Below are positions 42,605 through 50,633 of a stretch of DNA of 64,000 nt, piece by piece. The notes beneath the pieces were generated by a model. The model was not told the origin of the DNA, did no database searches, and saw only the letters and a list, made by a program, of their open reading frames with translations. The stretch is from Lacicoccus qingdaonensis (GTDB lineage Bacteria; Bacillota; Bacilli; Staphylococcales; Salinicoccaceae). Both the position numbers and the translations under genes were made by a program. The stretch covers positions 62,001 to 126,000 of the forward strand of contig NZ_FNFY01000002.1 in NCBI RefSeq assembly GCF_900101075.1, read 5' to 3'. Every line of letters starts with the position of its first letter. The first letter of the stretch is position 1.

Positions 42605-43396
42605 TCAAATTAGATCCTGATATATCTCATTGACTATTTCATGATTCGGTTTCATGCCGATATTCTTTGTCAGTACGCCGAGCAGGTGTCCTTCATGCAT
42701 GTGCTCTTCAAGGTCTGGCACCAGTTCATTGCTGCCGACAAGGTACGCGCCTTCCAGACCGCGGTCTTTGATCTCCTTGCCGAGTCTCGGCGCGAGATTT
42801 TTATACCAGCGGTTTTTATTTTCATCGAAACGGCGTTCGAAATGATCCTGGTTGGAACCCCTTGAGCCGACAGATGCTCCGCTTGAGTAATCCAGCCAGT
42901 CTTCACGGTTCAAATCCCAGCTGAAAGTGAGTTCATCAATGATGGAACCGAGTTCCGTTTCTATAAAACGCGCATCCATCTGCTGAAGCACGATGACTGC
43001 CGCTTTCGGATACTTCTGGACCATTGCCTGCAGCTGCCCCGTGGCAGGTATTTTCTCCCAGTGCAGTGTCGTTGTGACCGGTACCTGGAGAATTTTTTCC
43101 TCCCACAGCTGTTCATCGGCCGAAGCCGTGATCATCAGACCTTTCTGCAGTTCCATCTGCAGCTCGCCTACCCGGTCCTCGATTCTCTTAAGCAGTTTTT
43201 TCAAAGCTTTCTTCTCATCTTCCTGAGCCGTATTATCCGCATAGTTCTTCATCTCTTTAATCTCGTTTTTCAAGTGGATTTTCCACTCGCCGCTATTCAA
43301 ATCCGGGTTGCTTGCATCCGTGTTCAAATATAACGTCAGTACACCGAGATCGTCCTCTTTTTCGTTAATGCGCCTGATATCTTTTCTTACAGACAT
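42605..43396 (-). CDS. VLRF1-family aeRF1-like (baeRF) protein
   Basis: About 263 residues, read from ATG 43396 (MSVRKDIRRINEKEDD), where GAGGGGG lies upstream; earlier ATGs lack a site. Regions about 95-250 resemble the bacterial release-factor-like (baeRF/VLRF1) family, related to the archaeal and eukaryotic eRF1 peptidyl-tRNA hydrolase fold and to Vms1, which acts on stalled ribosomes. The GSRGSNQDHFERRFDENKNR loop is typical, though the exact GxxQ residue arrangement needs alignment. Probable role: ribosome rescue or tRNA release. Confidence 0.72.
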   Translation of the reverse strand: MSVRKDIRRINEKEDDLGVLTLYLNTDASNPDLNSGEWKIHLKNEIKEMKNYADNTAQEDEKKALKKLLKRIEDRVGELQMELQKGLMITASADEQLWEEKILQVPVTTTLHWEKIPATGQLQAMVQKYPKAAVIVLQQMDARFIETELGSIIDELTFSWDLNREDWLDYSSGASVGSRGSNQDHFERRFDENKNRWYKNLAPRLGKEIKDRGLEGAYLVGSNELVPDLEEHMHEGHLLGVLTKNIGMKPNHEIVNEIYQDLI

Positions 43397-43504
43397 AAAA
43401 TTTTGCCCCCTCTTCAAGTTGCGTTTCTGTGTTCTAATGAAAAGACTCTTCATTGTATACGCTTTACATACATGTTCCCTCCATACAGAAGGATAAAACA
43501 TATA

Positions 43505-44173
43505 TTACGCTTCCGACAGCCACTTCTCAAAGGTATATGACATCTCCCAAAACGACAGTTCATAATCTTTAGCAATCACAAACTGTTCGGTGATTCTGTT
43601 CTTTTCATCTTCACCGGCTTTGTCTGCCAGGTTATCCATCAGATCGATCATTTCCTGAGTCGATTCCTGGAACCAGTCACTCGCATACATTCCAATCCAG
43701 TTGCGGTAAATTTCCTCGTCGGGATCCGCGTCTTTATACTTCATCCCGATATCCGCATACAGCCAGTAGCACGGCAGTATCGCTGCGATAATCTGGGCGA
43801 GGCTGCCGGATAACGATGCCCTGTACAAATGTGACGTATAGGCATAGGCAGTCGGCGCCGGTTTGAAGTTTTCGATATCTTCATCAGTGATATTCAATAT
43901 TTCCGCATGTTCCTTATGGACGGTCAGCTCCGCTTCTGCGGTGTTCTTCGCTTTTTCGGCCAGACTCGCAGAAACACTGAAGTCATCCGCATGCGCAGCT
44001 GCGAATGCGTGGACTTTCCCGTAATGCTTCAAATAGTAGATATCCTGCATGATGTAATTTTTGAAAGTTTCAAGCGGCAGGCCACCTTCTGCAATTCCTC
44101 TTACAAACGGATGGTTCAGGCTCTTATCCCAGCTGCTTTTAGTCTTTTCTCTCAACTGTTCTGAAAAACGCAT
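43505..44173 (-). CDS. tenA: Thiaminase II / aminopyrimidine aminohydrolase
   Basis: A 222-residue TenA protein, all-helical, which hydrolyses aminopyrimidine thiamin breakdown products for salvage of HMP. The active-site Cys is in AAILPCYWLYADIG, and the C-terminal ELSFWEMSYTFEKW motif is also present. The ATG at 44173 has AGGAGGAA 7 bases upstream; a longer frame is rejected because it would translate the riboswitch expression platform. A TPP riboswitch precedes the gene, and no other thi gene follows here. Confidence 0.92.
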   Translation of the reverse strand: MRFSEQLREKTKSSWDKSLNHPFVRGIAEGGLPLETFKNYIMQDIYYLKHYGKVHAFAAAHADDFSVSASLAEKAKNTAEAELTVHKEHAEILNITDEDIENFKPAPTAYAYTSHLYRASLSGSLAQIIAAILPCYWLYADIGMKYKDADPDEEIYRNWIGMYASDWFQESTQEMIDLMDNLADKAGEDEKNRITEQFVIAKDYELSFWEMSYTFEKWLSEA

Positions 44174-44180
44174 AAAAAAA

Positions 44181-44214
44181 TTCCTCCTGTTTGTTGTTCC
44201 GACTGAAGGAGGAA
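44181..44214 (-). promoter_or_regulatory. tenA: Ribosome-site sequestering hairpin of tenA
   Basis: The tenA ribosome site AGGAGGAA (44188-44181) is complementary, over 8 bases, to TTCCTCCT (44214-44207) just upstream. This would form the OFF state of a translational riboswitch. Confidence 0.7.
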
Positions 44215-44266
44215 AGGGATTGATGCTTTTATATATTGATATGATCTTCATTCAACAATAAATTCA

Positions 44267-44345
44267 TCCACTTCCCTACGCCGGTATTAACCGGTTCAGG
44301 TTCAAAGGGTACTTCTCAAGCCTTTCAGACTGCCCCCAGCAGGAA
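44267..44345 (-). ncRNA. TPP riboswitch (THI element)
   Basis: The minus strand carries the conserved aptamer pieces: GGGGGCAG, then CTTGAGA (the CTGAGA block with one change), ACCCTTTGAACCTGA, GGTTAATACC, and GCGTAGGGAAGTGG. All helices of the family can form. It lies about 95 bases upstream of tenA, in its transcript, so thiamin pyrophosphate would reduce tenA expression. Confidence 0.93.
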
Positions 44346-44404
44346 CGTATTCGGTTTATGGTTCCAATATACCGATGATATCCGGATACTTCAACCTTTA
44401 TCAG

Positions 44405-45763
44405 TCAATCTTTCGTCAGCATCGTCACAGCTTCCACATGGTTCGTCTGCGGGAACAGGTCGACCGGTGTGACAGGGCTGACGGAATATCCGCCCTGTTC
44501 ATGCAAAATCTTCAGATCCCGCTGCAGCGTGCTCGGGTTGCATGAAATATAGACGATTTTTTCCGGCGCGACTTCAACCAGGCTGTCGAGGAAGTCCTGG
44601 TGGCAGCCTTTTCTCGGCGGGTCGACAAATACCACGTCCGGCTTCACCCCGTCTGCCACCAGCTGTTTCATAACGACTTCGGATTTGCCCAGATGATATT
44701 CCGCATTATCGATGCCGTTCAGTTTCGCGTTCTCACGTGCGTCTTCCACTGCCGAGTCGACGACTTCGATGCCGATGATTTTCTTCACATGGTCCGCCGC
44801 CACCTGGCCGATGGTTCCGATGCCGCAGTACGTATCGATGATCGTCTCGTCACCTTTCAGGTCAGCAATTTTCAGGGCTTCCGTATAAAGTTTTTCCGTC
44901 TGTTCATGGTTCACCTGATAAAAGGAACGCGAACGGATATTGAACTTTTTGCCGAGCAGCTCATCAGTGATGTATTCAGCACCGTGCAGCACTTTCGTCT
45001 TTGAACCGTAAATGACATTCGTCTTGTCCATATTGATATTCTGGACGACGCTCGTAATCACCGGGAATTTTTCGACCAGTATCTTGATGATATCGCCGAA
45101 CGGATTTTTATGACCGTTCGTAATAAAGCCCACCTGGACTTCAGAATCATCATGGTTCGAACGGATGATCAGATGACGGAGCAGCCCTTTATGCCTGCGT
45201 TCATCATAAATGGAAATATTGAACATTTTAAGCAGCTCACGGACATCATTCATAATGTCGTTATGAATATTCTTTTGAATCATGCAGTGTTTGATATCAA
45301 TGATGTCATGGCTTCTCGGCCTGTACAGCCCGAGCTTCAGTTCCCCGTCCACTTTTTGCACCGGAATCTGTGATTTGTTGCGGTAATGGTCCGGTGATGC
45401 CATGCCAATCGTATCGTGCACGTCCACACCGAGTTTCGCCTGGCGGTTGATGTTTGCCTCGACCGTGCCTTTTTTGAACCCTTGCTGCTCATTGTAGCTG
45501 AGCGGCTGTATCTGGCAGCCGCCGCACTGATAATAGTATTCACAAGGCGGAACAATGCGTTCTGCCGCCGGTTCAATCAGCTTTGTCATCTTGCCGTAGC
45601 CAAACTTTTTATTCGCCTTGATCACTTTGAACTCTATCTTTTCATCTTTCAGCACGTCCTGGACAAAAATCGGATAGTTGTCGATCTTCACTACGCCGAG
45701 TCCCTGGTGCGTATAATCCAATACTGTACTTGTATAATATTCATTCTTAACGGGTTGTGTCAT
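44405..45763 (-). CDS. rlmCD: 23S rRNA (uracil-C5) methyltransferase, RlmCD type
   Basis: A 452-residue RumA-type SAM-dependent RNA methylase. It has an N-terminal TRAM domain (residues about 8-65), an iron-sulfur cluster motif (Cys74, Cys80, Cys83 in CEYYYQCGGCQ, with a further Cys in KHCMIQ), the SAM-binding DTYCGIGTIGQ, VFVDPPRKGC and the catalytic Cys in ISCNPSTLQRDL. In Gram-positives, RlmCD makes m5U747 and m5U1939. It is the right-hand member of the staphylococcal gatCAB-dgkB-rlmCD order, here separated by a nucleotidase gene. GAGGGAT precedes the ATG. Confidence 0.9.
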   Translation of the reverse strand: MTQPVKNEYYTSTVLDYTHQGLGVVKIDNYPIFVQDVLKDEKIEFKVIKANKKFGYGKMTKLIEPAAERIVPPCEYYYQCGGCQIQPLSYNEQQGFKKGTVEANINRQAKLGVDVHDTIGMASPDHYRNKSQIPVQKVDGELKLGLYRPRSHDIIDIKHCMIQKNIHNDIMNDVRELLKMFNISIYDERRHKGLLRHLIIRSNHDDSEVQVGFITNGHKNPFGDIIKILVEKFPVITSVVQNINMDKTNVIYGSKTKVLHGAEYITDELLGKKFNIRSRSFYQVNHEQTEKLYTEALKIADLKGDETIIDTYCGIGTIGQVAADHVKKIIGIEVVDSAVEDARENAKLNGIDNAEYHLGKSEVVMKQLVADGVKPDVVFVDPPRKGCHQDFLDSLVEVAPEKIVYISCNPSTLQRDLKILHEQGGYSVSPVTPVDLFPQTNHVEAVTMLTKD

Positions 45764-45774
45764 TTATATCCCTC

Positions 45775-47541
45775 TTACATTTCAATTTCGTACCAGCTGA
45801 AACCATCGTCCATCGTTCTGATATGCCTGATCGGTTCATCTTTGATGTAATCACGCGCCTTTGTCGCGGTAATAAAGTAATATCTGCCGGAAGGTATGAC
45901 CGTTATCGGGTTTTTCAGTTCAAACGCCGGTTCAGATTTCATGTACTCTATGACGATGTCGCGTATCGACTTATCCGATTCGTGCAGTATTTCCTGATCT
46001 CTTAAAAACGGTGTATACGCCACACGGTAATTGTGTGCCGGGACGATGAACTCATCATCCGACCTGACTTCCCTGCCATTATATGTGACCGAAACGATCC
46101 GCTTTGAATCGCTGATCTTTTTGGCTGAACTTGAGTATCTCGGTGGCTGTGAAATATCAATCGTATACTCCAGATCGACGAACACATCGAAGTTATATCC
46201 GGGGAAACCCGCACGCGAACGGTTCGGCGAGAGGATATTTTCGTCTTTATCCGATGTAAACTGTGAGGCAGCCCACTCGAGCCATTCCGTCAGTATATCC
46301 CCCGTCACCTTGATGATCATGAAACTGTTGGCATGCTTATAAATATCGATGGCATCGCTCAAAGTGAGCGTCCCTTTTTCAATTACTGTGAAATCTGTCG
46401 CCCCGTCGCGTCCGGACTTGACTGCAGAAGAAAATGCAAGGACAGGCAGATCCGGCAGATCGATGTCATCTTCGATCTTAAAAGTGTATGCTTTCACCGC
46501 TTCAGCCACAGCCTGCACTGAATATGACGGCGCGACCCTTGAAAAATAAGAGTGCCACGGGGTTTTTATTTCCCCGAATTCAGTGCTCAAATATTTGAGC
46601 ACTTCATTATGCTGAGTTTCATAGCGGGATAAGTATTCCGGCGTGAGTTCAATCGATTCGGCATCGATCAGCTGGGCCTTGGAATCTGTAATCAGGGCGC
46701 CTTCGTTCATATCGATTTCAAGAGTCAGCTTGCCGAGATGGCTCGCCTGCACACCCGGCTGCACCATCGGTACGCCGTTCACCGTGCCTTTGACGATATC
46801 GAGCGTGCTCACATCGATTTCATAGCCGTCATGCGGAAACAGTTCGTGTGTATGGCCGAAGACGATGCCGTCGATGTCTTTAAGGAACGTCATTAAAAAC
46901 GTCTGGTTTTCACCGAACCGCTCCATATCTTCCTTCGCCCGGCTCATCCCGGAATGCGACAGCAGAATCACAAGGTCCGCCCCGTTCTCCTTCAGCACCT
47001 GCACTTCCGCGTCAATCGACTCCTTCATCGATGACACTTCCACATTGCCTTCAAGATTATATTTATCCCATTTCATGATCTGTGTCGGCACGGCACTGAC
47101 AAAGCCGACGTCGAGCCTGCCGTCCGGCGTGTCGCATGGAATGATCGCATGTCTGTCGATCTTATCTTTCAATGGATTGTCCAGAAAATCAATATTGGAA
47201 TTGATGACCGGGATATCCACCTTGCCGTAAATGTCATTCAAGTAATCCAGCCCAAAATTAAATTCATGGTTGCCGAGGCCGATCACGTCGTACATGTCGT
47301 TCAGAATTCCCGCAATCAGCGGTGCACTGCTGTGAGCGACGTCATAATCACTCCACACATCCCCCTGGAGCAGATCACCATTATCCACTGTCAGCACAAT
47401 CTCGTCAGGATGCTCTTTTTTATACTGCTCGATATATGATTTTAAATTGATCAGGCCGTGGTTGACGGGATGACGGTCAAAGTAGTTATATGGATAGATG
47501 GCGCCGTGGACGTCTGTCGTCGCGAAAATAGTGAGCTTCAT
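45775..47541 (-). CDS. 5'-nucleotidase-like metallophosphatase, unsecreted
   Basis: A 588-residue protein with the UshA/5'-nucleotidase layout: a calcineurin-like phosphoesterase domain (residues 1 to about 280; ATTDVHGAIYP, NGDLLQGD, GLGNHEFNFGLDYL, ILLSHSG, FGHTHELF) and a C-terminal 5'-nucleotidase domain (about 330-520, SGRDGATDF, FMIIKVTGDILTEWLEW). Secreted relatives have a signal peptide; this one starts directly at the catalytic domain, so it appears cytoplasmic. It resembles Bacillus YunD-type proteins, which hydrolyse 2',3'-cyclic or 5'-nucleotides. AGGAGGG precedes the ATG. Confidence 0.85.
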   Translation of the reverse strand: MKLTIFATTDVHGAIYPYNYFDRHPVNHGLINLKSYIEQYKKEHPDEIVLTVDNGDLLQGDVWSDYDVAHSSAPLIAGILNDMYDVIGLGNHEFNFGLDYLNDIYGKVDIPVINSNIDFLDNPLKDKIDRHAIIPCDTPDGRLDVGFVSAVPTQIMKWDKYNLEGNVEVSSMKESIDAEVQVLKENGADLVILLSHSGMSRAKEDMERFGENQTFLMTFLKDIDGIVFGHTHELFPHDGYEIDVSTLDIVKGTVNGVPMVQPGVQASHLGKLTLEIDMNEGALITDSKAQLIDAESIELTPEYLSRYETQHNEVLKYLSTEFGEIKTPWHSYFSRVAPSYSVQAVAEAVKAYTFKIEDDIDLPDLPVLAFSSAVKSGRDGATDFTVIEKGTLTLSDAIDIYKHANSFMIIKVTGDILTEWLEWAASQFTSDKDENILSPNRSRAGFPGYNFDVFVDLEYTIDISQPPRYSSSAKKISDSKRIVSVTYNGREVRSDDEFIVPAHNYRVAYTPFLRDQEILHESDKSIRDIVIEYMKSEPAFELKNPITVIPSGRYYFITATKARDYIKDEPIRHIRTMDDGFSWYEIEM

Positions 47542-47570
47542 ATTACCCTCCTGTAGATTAAATACTAAAC

Positions 47571-47594
47571 AACACAGTGAAATATCACTGTGTT
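47571..47594 (-). terminator. Hairpin after dgkB
   Basis: A perfect 10-bp stem, AACACAGTGA / TCACTGTGTT, with a 4-base loop, and TTGTTTAGTATTT on the leftward side. It lies between dgkB and the nucleotidase gene, so it is a terminator or a partial one. Confidence 0.65.
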
Positions 47595-47604
47595 GTCCAT
47601 ATCA

Positions 47605-48516
47605 TCAATTATGCATTTGTTCTTCATAAAACTTTTCAGGCACGCGAAAAGCGACGTGCTGCTGGTAGTTGACGAAGCGTGCCGGCAGTACGCCGCCGAA
47701 CTCGCCGTCGAGATTAAGCTGCACATCATCGTACGATGATACTCTGATATCGCTCGCTTTTGCATAGTGCACTTTGTCATGGTTCAGGTGCTCGCCTCTT
47801 GAAGCCATCGTCATGATGCGGCCAAGCTCAAGAATGCTCACTTTTTCAACAAAAAGCAGGGAGAACTCGCCGTCGTTGAATTTTGCATCGGGCACAAGTT
47901 TGTCAAATCCGCCGATGGAATTTGTCAGGCCGATCAAAAACAGCATGACTTCGCCTTCGAACACATTTTTGTCATATTCGATTCTGATGTTCGTGCTTGT
48001 AATCTGCGGCAGCAGCTCGATGCCCTTCACATAATAGGCGAGGGTGCCGATGACCGCCTTCAGCTTGCTCGGTGCCTCATACGAGACCGCAGTGATTTTC
48101 CCGCCGCCGGCGATGTTCATGAAATACTTGCTGTTCATCTTGCCGATATCGATAAACATCGTCCGGCCGTTGACGATAGTGTCCACAGCCGATTCAATTT
48201 CATTATCGATATAAAGTGCCGATGCAAAGTCGTTCACGGTGCCCATCGGTATGATGCCTAAAACAGGACGCTCTTCAAAATCAGCCATCCCGTTCAGCAC
48301 TTCATTGACCGTGCCGTCACCGCCGACAGCAATGATAAGATCAAAACCGATTTCACATGCTGTCTGTGCCGCTTTTGTTGCGTCCCCGCCTTTTGTTGTC
48401 GCATGGGCGCTCGCTATATAACCGTTTTTCTCCAGCTGGATCAAAACATCCGCCAGTCCGGTTTTAAATGTTTCACGTCCTGATGTTGGGTTATAAATAA
48501 TTCTCGCAGTTTTCAT
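47605..48516 (-). CDS. dgkB: Diacylglycerol kinase
   Basis: A 303-residue soluble lipid kinase of the DAGK catalytic family. It phosphorylates diacylglycerol released by lipoteichoic acid synthesis, returning it to phosphatidic acid. Conserved pieces are RIIYNPTSGRETFK at the N terminus, IIAVGGDGTVNEVLNGM and LGIIPMGTVNDFASAL (nucleotide site), and the C-terminal FSLLFVEKVSILEL. It begins with a 4-base overlap (ATGA) with an upstream small membrane gene. Confidence 0.92.
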   Translation of the reverse strand: MKTARIIYNPTSGRETFKTGLADVLIQLEKNGYIASAHATTKGGDATKAAQTACEIGFDLIIAVGGDGTVNEVLNGMADFEERPVLGIIPMGTVNDFASALYIDNEIESAVDTIVNGRTMFIDIGKMNSKYFMNIAGGGKITAVSYEAPSKLKAVIGTLAYYVKGIELLPQITSTNIRIEYDKNVFEGEVMLFLIGLTNSIGGFDKLVPDAKFNDGEFSLLFVEKVSILELGRIMTMASRGEHLNHDKVHYAKASDIRVSSYDDVQLNLDGEFGGVLPARFVNYQQHVAFRVPEKFYEEQMHN

Positions 48517-48677
48517 TTCTTTCTCCTGCTCTTTTTAGAATAATTAAATAATAAATAGACACTTAATATGAAAACAATGAGCTGTACGCCTTTTGTGAGC
48601 GATGTATGATCCGTTGTCGAAAGGAACAGCATTGTAAATATCAAGATCAGATTAATCGCAGCCAGAAATTTAAACAA
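48513..48677 (-). CDS. Small two-helix membrane protein upstream of dgkB
   Basis: A 54-residue frame starting at TTG 48677, 8 bases after AAAGGA, and ending in the ATGA overlap with dgkB. It also overlaps the last 8 bases of the GrpB-like gene. Two hydrophobic helices (FLAAINLILIFTMLFLS and GVQLIVFILSVYLLF) are joined by a short polar turn, and the tail is strongly basic (NYSKKSRRKK). The layout suggests a coupled three-gene transcript. I do not recognise the family; it could help dock the soluble lipid kinase to the membrane, which is speculation. Confidence 0.65.
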   Translation of the reverse strand: MFKFLAAINLILIFTMLFLSTTDHTSLTKGVQLIVFILSVYLLFNYSKKSRRKK

Positions 48678-49167
48678 TGTTAAAGTCCTTTGCCTTCTTT
48701 AATAATGATGAGAAAAATTCCGTTTTTCTTTGATGATATTCATCGTTATCGATAATGGAGTCATTATGTAGTTGTTTTAACTTCTGAAAATCATCCAGAT
48801 ACTCATCATTTTCAAGCAGCAGTTCTTTGCAGAGCAGTATTTCGGATTTTTTATCCCGGTCGGACATGAAGATGAAATTCACGTCGCAGTCGCCAAATTT
48901 CCCGTGAAAAACAGACTCCTCCTCAAAGAAATCGTTGAACTCGTGGACCACGTAATAACCTTCCGCGATCAGAATATCCTTCAGCTCGGAAACTTCTGTA
49001 ACCGTCTTAAGTATAACAAGGACATCGATACCTTTGGAACTGTTAAGATTTTTGATGCTCGTGGATCCTATATGATGCAGCTCTATGACATTCTTTTTGA
49101 AATGCTCAAGCATCTGCATGGACGCTTCCATGTAATGCGCTTTTGCCATTTTATAATATTCATTCAT
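48670..49167 (-). CDS. GrpB/UPF0157-like nucleotidyltransferase-fold protein
   Basis: A 165-residue protein of the GrpB family, related to nucleotidyltransferases. The IELHHIGSTSIKNLNSSKGI and DVLVIL segments match the GSTS-x-pGlxAKpxIDi pattern of the family, but the usual Pro-Gly and Lys-Pro are altered, so catalytic competence is uncertain. The C-terminal part is helical (LHNDSIIDNDEYHQRKTEFF). AGGAATG precedes the ATG. It heads the transcript leading to dgkB. Confidence 0.75.
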   Translation of the reverse strand: MNEYYKMAKAHYMEASMQMLEHFKKNVIELHHIGSTSIKNLNSSKGIDVLVILKTVTEVSELKDILIAEGYYVVHEFNDFFEEESVFHGKFGDCDVNFIFMSDRDKKSEILLCKELLLENDEYLDDFQKLKQLHNDSIIDNDEYHQRKTEFFSSLLKKAKDFNIV

Positions 49168-49293
49168 AATTAATCATTCCTATATATTATCAAACCAAAA
49201 AAATAGTGTATAATATAGAATGATATCTTCTATATTTGTCATATTATAACACAGAATGTTATGAATAATATACATGATTTTTTGGAGGCCTCT

Positions 49294-50097
49294 ATGAAAA
49301 AGGTATTATTGATTGTAGCTTTAATCTTATTTGCCGGTGGGTTATATGTCAACTTTGCGATGAACCCATCCACAGAACAAGCTTCTCTGATGAATGAAAC
49401 AGACACTTCAGATGAGACAGCAGACAACGTAGACACAGATGCCACAAGCGATGCAGCCGATGATGAAAGTGAAAATGCAGACGATGAAAACGAAACAGCC
49501 GATACCGAAGAAGAAAACCCGGAACCTTCAGAAGATGAAAGCCAGATTTCGTTCAACCAGGAAAACCTGAATGAATTGTACAATCAGGCTGTTGAAAACA
49601 ACGAAACACTGATTGTTGACGTTTTACTGCCGGGCTATTACACAGAAGATTTCATGACCAATCTGGAAGACCGGTTCGATACGGACACAATTCAGTTCAA
49701 CACACTCGATATATCGAGTAACACCACCACTCTAAATGAATTAAGCGTCAATGACAACAGCGACGCCGTCATAATCGATGCGCTGCAGATCATGGACTAC
49801 AATGACGAAGTACTCCCGGAACGTGATGTGGATGCATTGACGACAGCCTACATGAATTTGTATAACAGTGACAAAGTTGTGATTCTTTTAGGAAACGCGA
49901 ACGTTCATGAACACGAAAACCTGGCGAATGTATTGGATGAGGATGCAGCCTACTTCACCGAAAACGACTATTACTACATCGACAACCAGGAAGTCAGCGT
50001 CGAAGATGAATATTACGACTACGACAACGATGTCATGACAAGCGACGTTGAAGACGAAGTTATCGCTAACATCCACAGCTTTTTAATAAGTGAATAA
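49294..50097 (+). CDS. Secreted or membrane-anchored acidic protein
   Basis: About 267 residues read from ATG 49294 (GGAGG upstream). The N terminus MKKVLLIVALILFAGGLYVN is an uncleaved anchor or signal; no lipobox Cys is seen. Residues about 30-90 are an extremely acidic, Ala/Thr/Asp/Glu-rich linker, and the rest is an acidic alpha/beta domain (ETLIVDVLLPGYYTEDFM, DAVIIDALQIMDYNDEV, KVVILLGNANVHEHENL) resembling the SGNH hydrolase fold, though no clear catalytic Ser block is visible. The acidity fits a halotolerant lifestyle. Function unknown. Confidence 0.7.
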   Translation: MKKVLLIVALILFAGGLYVNFAMNPSTEQASLMNETDTSDETADNVDTDATSDAADDESENADDENETADTEEENPEPSEDESQISFNQENLNELYNQAVENNETLIVDVLLPGYYTEDFMTNLEDRFDTDTIQFNTLDISSNTTTLNELSVNDNSDAVIIDALQIMDYNDEVLPERDVDALTTAYMNLYNSDKVVILLGNANVHEHENLANVLDEDAAYFTENDYYYIDNQEVSVEDEYYDYDNDVMTSDVEDEVIANIHSFLISE

Positions 50098-50104
50098 GAT
50101 TTAT

Positions 50105-50135
50105 GAACTGCCGGGCGCATGCCCGGCAGTTTTTG
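50105..50135 (+). terminator. Terminator of the acidic protein gene
   Basis: Arms AACTGCCGGGC / GCCCGGCAGTT with a 3-base loop and TTTTG, 8 bases after the stop. Confidence 0.9.
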
Positions 50136-50154
50136 TTTTGGATTGGAGTTTAAA

Positions 50155-50566
50155 GCGGTTGTCGGTCACTGAGAGCGCTGAGTGACTGAATGAAGCGGTT
50201 TGTCGGTCACTGGGGATGCTGAGTGACTGAATTAAGCAGTTTATCGGTCACTGGGAGCGCTGAGTGACTGAATTATGTGGTTTGTCAGTCACTGGGAGTG
50301 CTGGGTGACTGAATTAAGCGGGTTGTCGGTCACTGGGGATGCTGAGTGACTGAATTAAGCGGGTTGTCGGTCACTGGGAGCGCTGAGTGACTGAATTATG
50401 TGGGTTGTCAGTCACTGGGAACGCTGAGTGACCGAATTCAGCGGTTTGTCGGTCACTGGGGATGCTGAGTGACTGAATTAAGCGGGTTGTCGGTCACTGA
50501 GAGCGCTGGGTGACTGAATTAAGCGGGTTGTCGGTCACTGGGAGCGCTGAGTGACCGAATTAAGCA
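50155..50566. repeat. Ten-copy, 41-bp palindromic tandem array
   Basis: GTCACT occurs at 50165, 50206, 50247, 50288, 50329, 50370, 50411, 50452, 50493 and 50534, each step exactly 41 bp. Each unit has the dyad TCGGTCACT-10-AGTGACTGA with a variable centre (GGGAGCGCTG, GGGGATGCTG, and others). Units 2-4, 5-7 and 8-10 show a three-unit higher order of about 123 bp: GGAT centre, then GAGC, then a third variant. It fills the gap between two convergent genes and contains no gene. Confidence 0.95.
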
Positions 50567-50585
50567 GTTAAACGACGGCACCAAA

Positions 50586-50614
50586 AAACCCGGCATCTTG
50601 AGATGCCGGGCCCG
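50586..50614 (-). terminator. Terminator of the formaldehyde dehydrogenase gene
   Basis: Arms AACCCGGCATCT / AGATGCCGGG with a short loop and leftward T run. Confidence 0.85.
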
Positions 50615-50633
50615 GTCATTCATGTATCGGTTT

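Noticed and set aside
50155-50566. CRISPR array
   Set aside because: The whole 41-bp unit is repeated with no unique spacers, and no cas genes are in the window.
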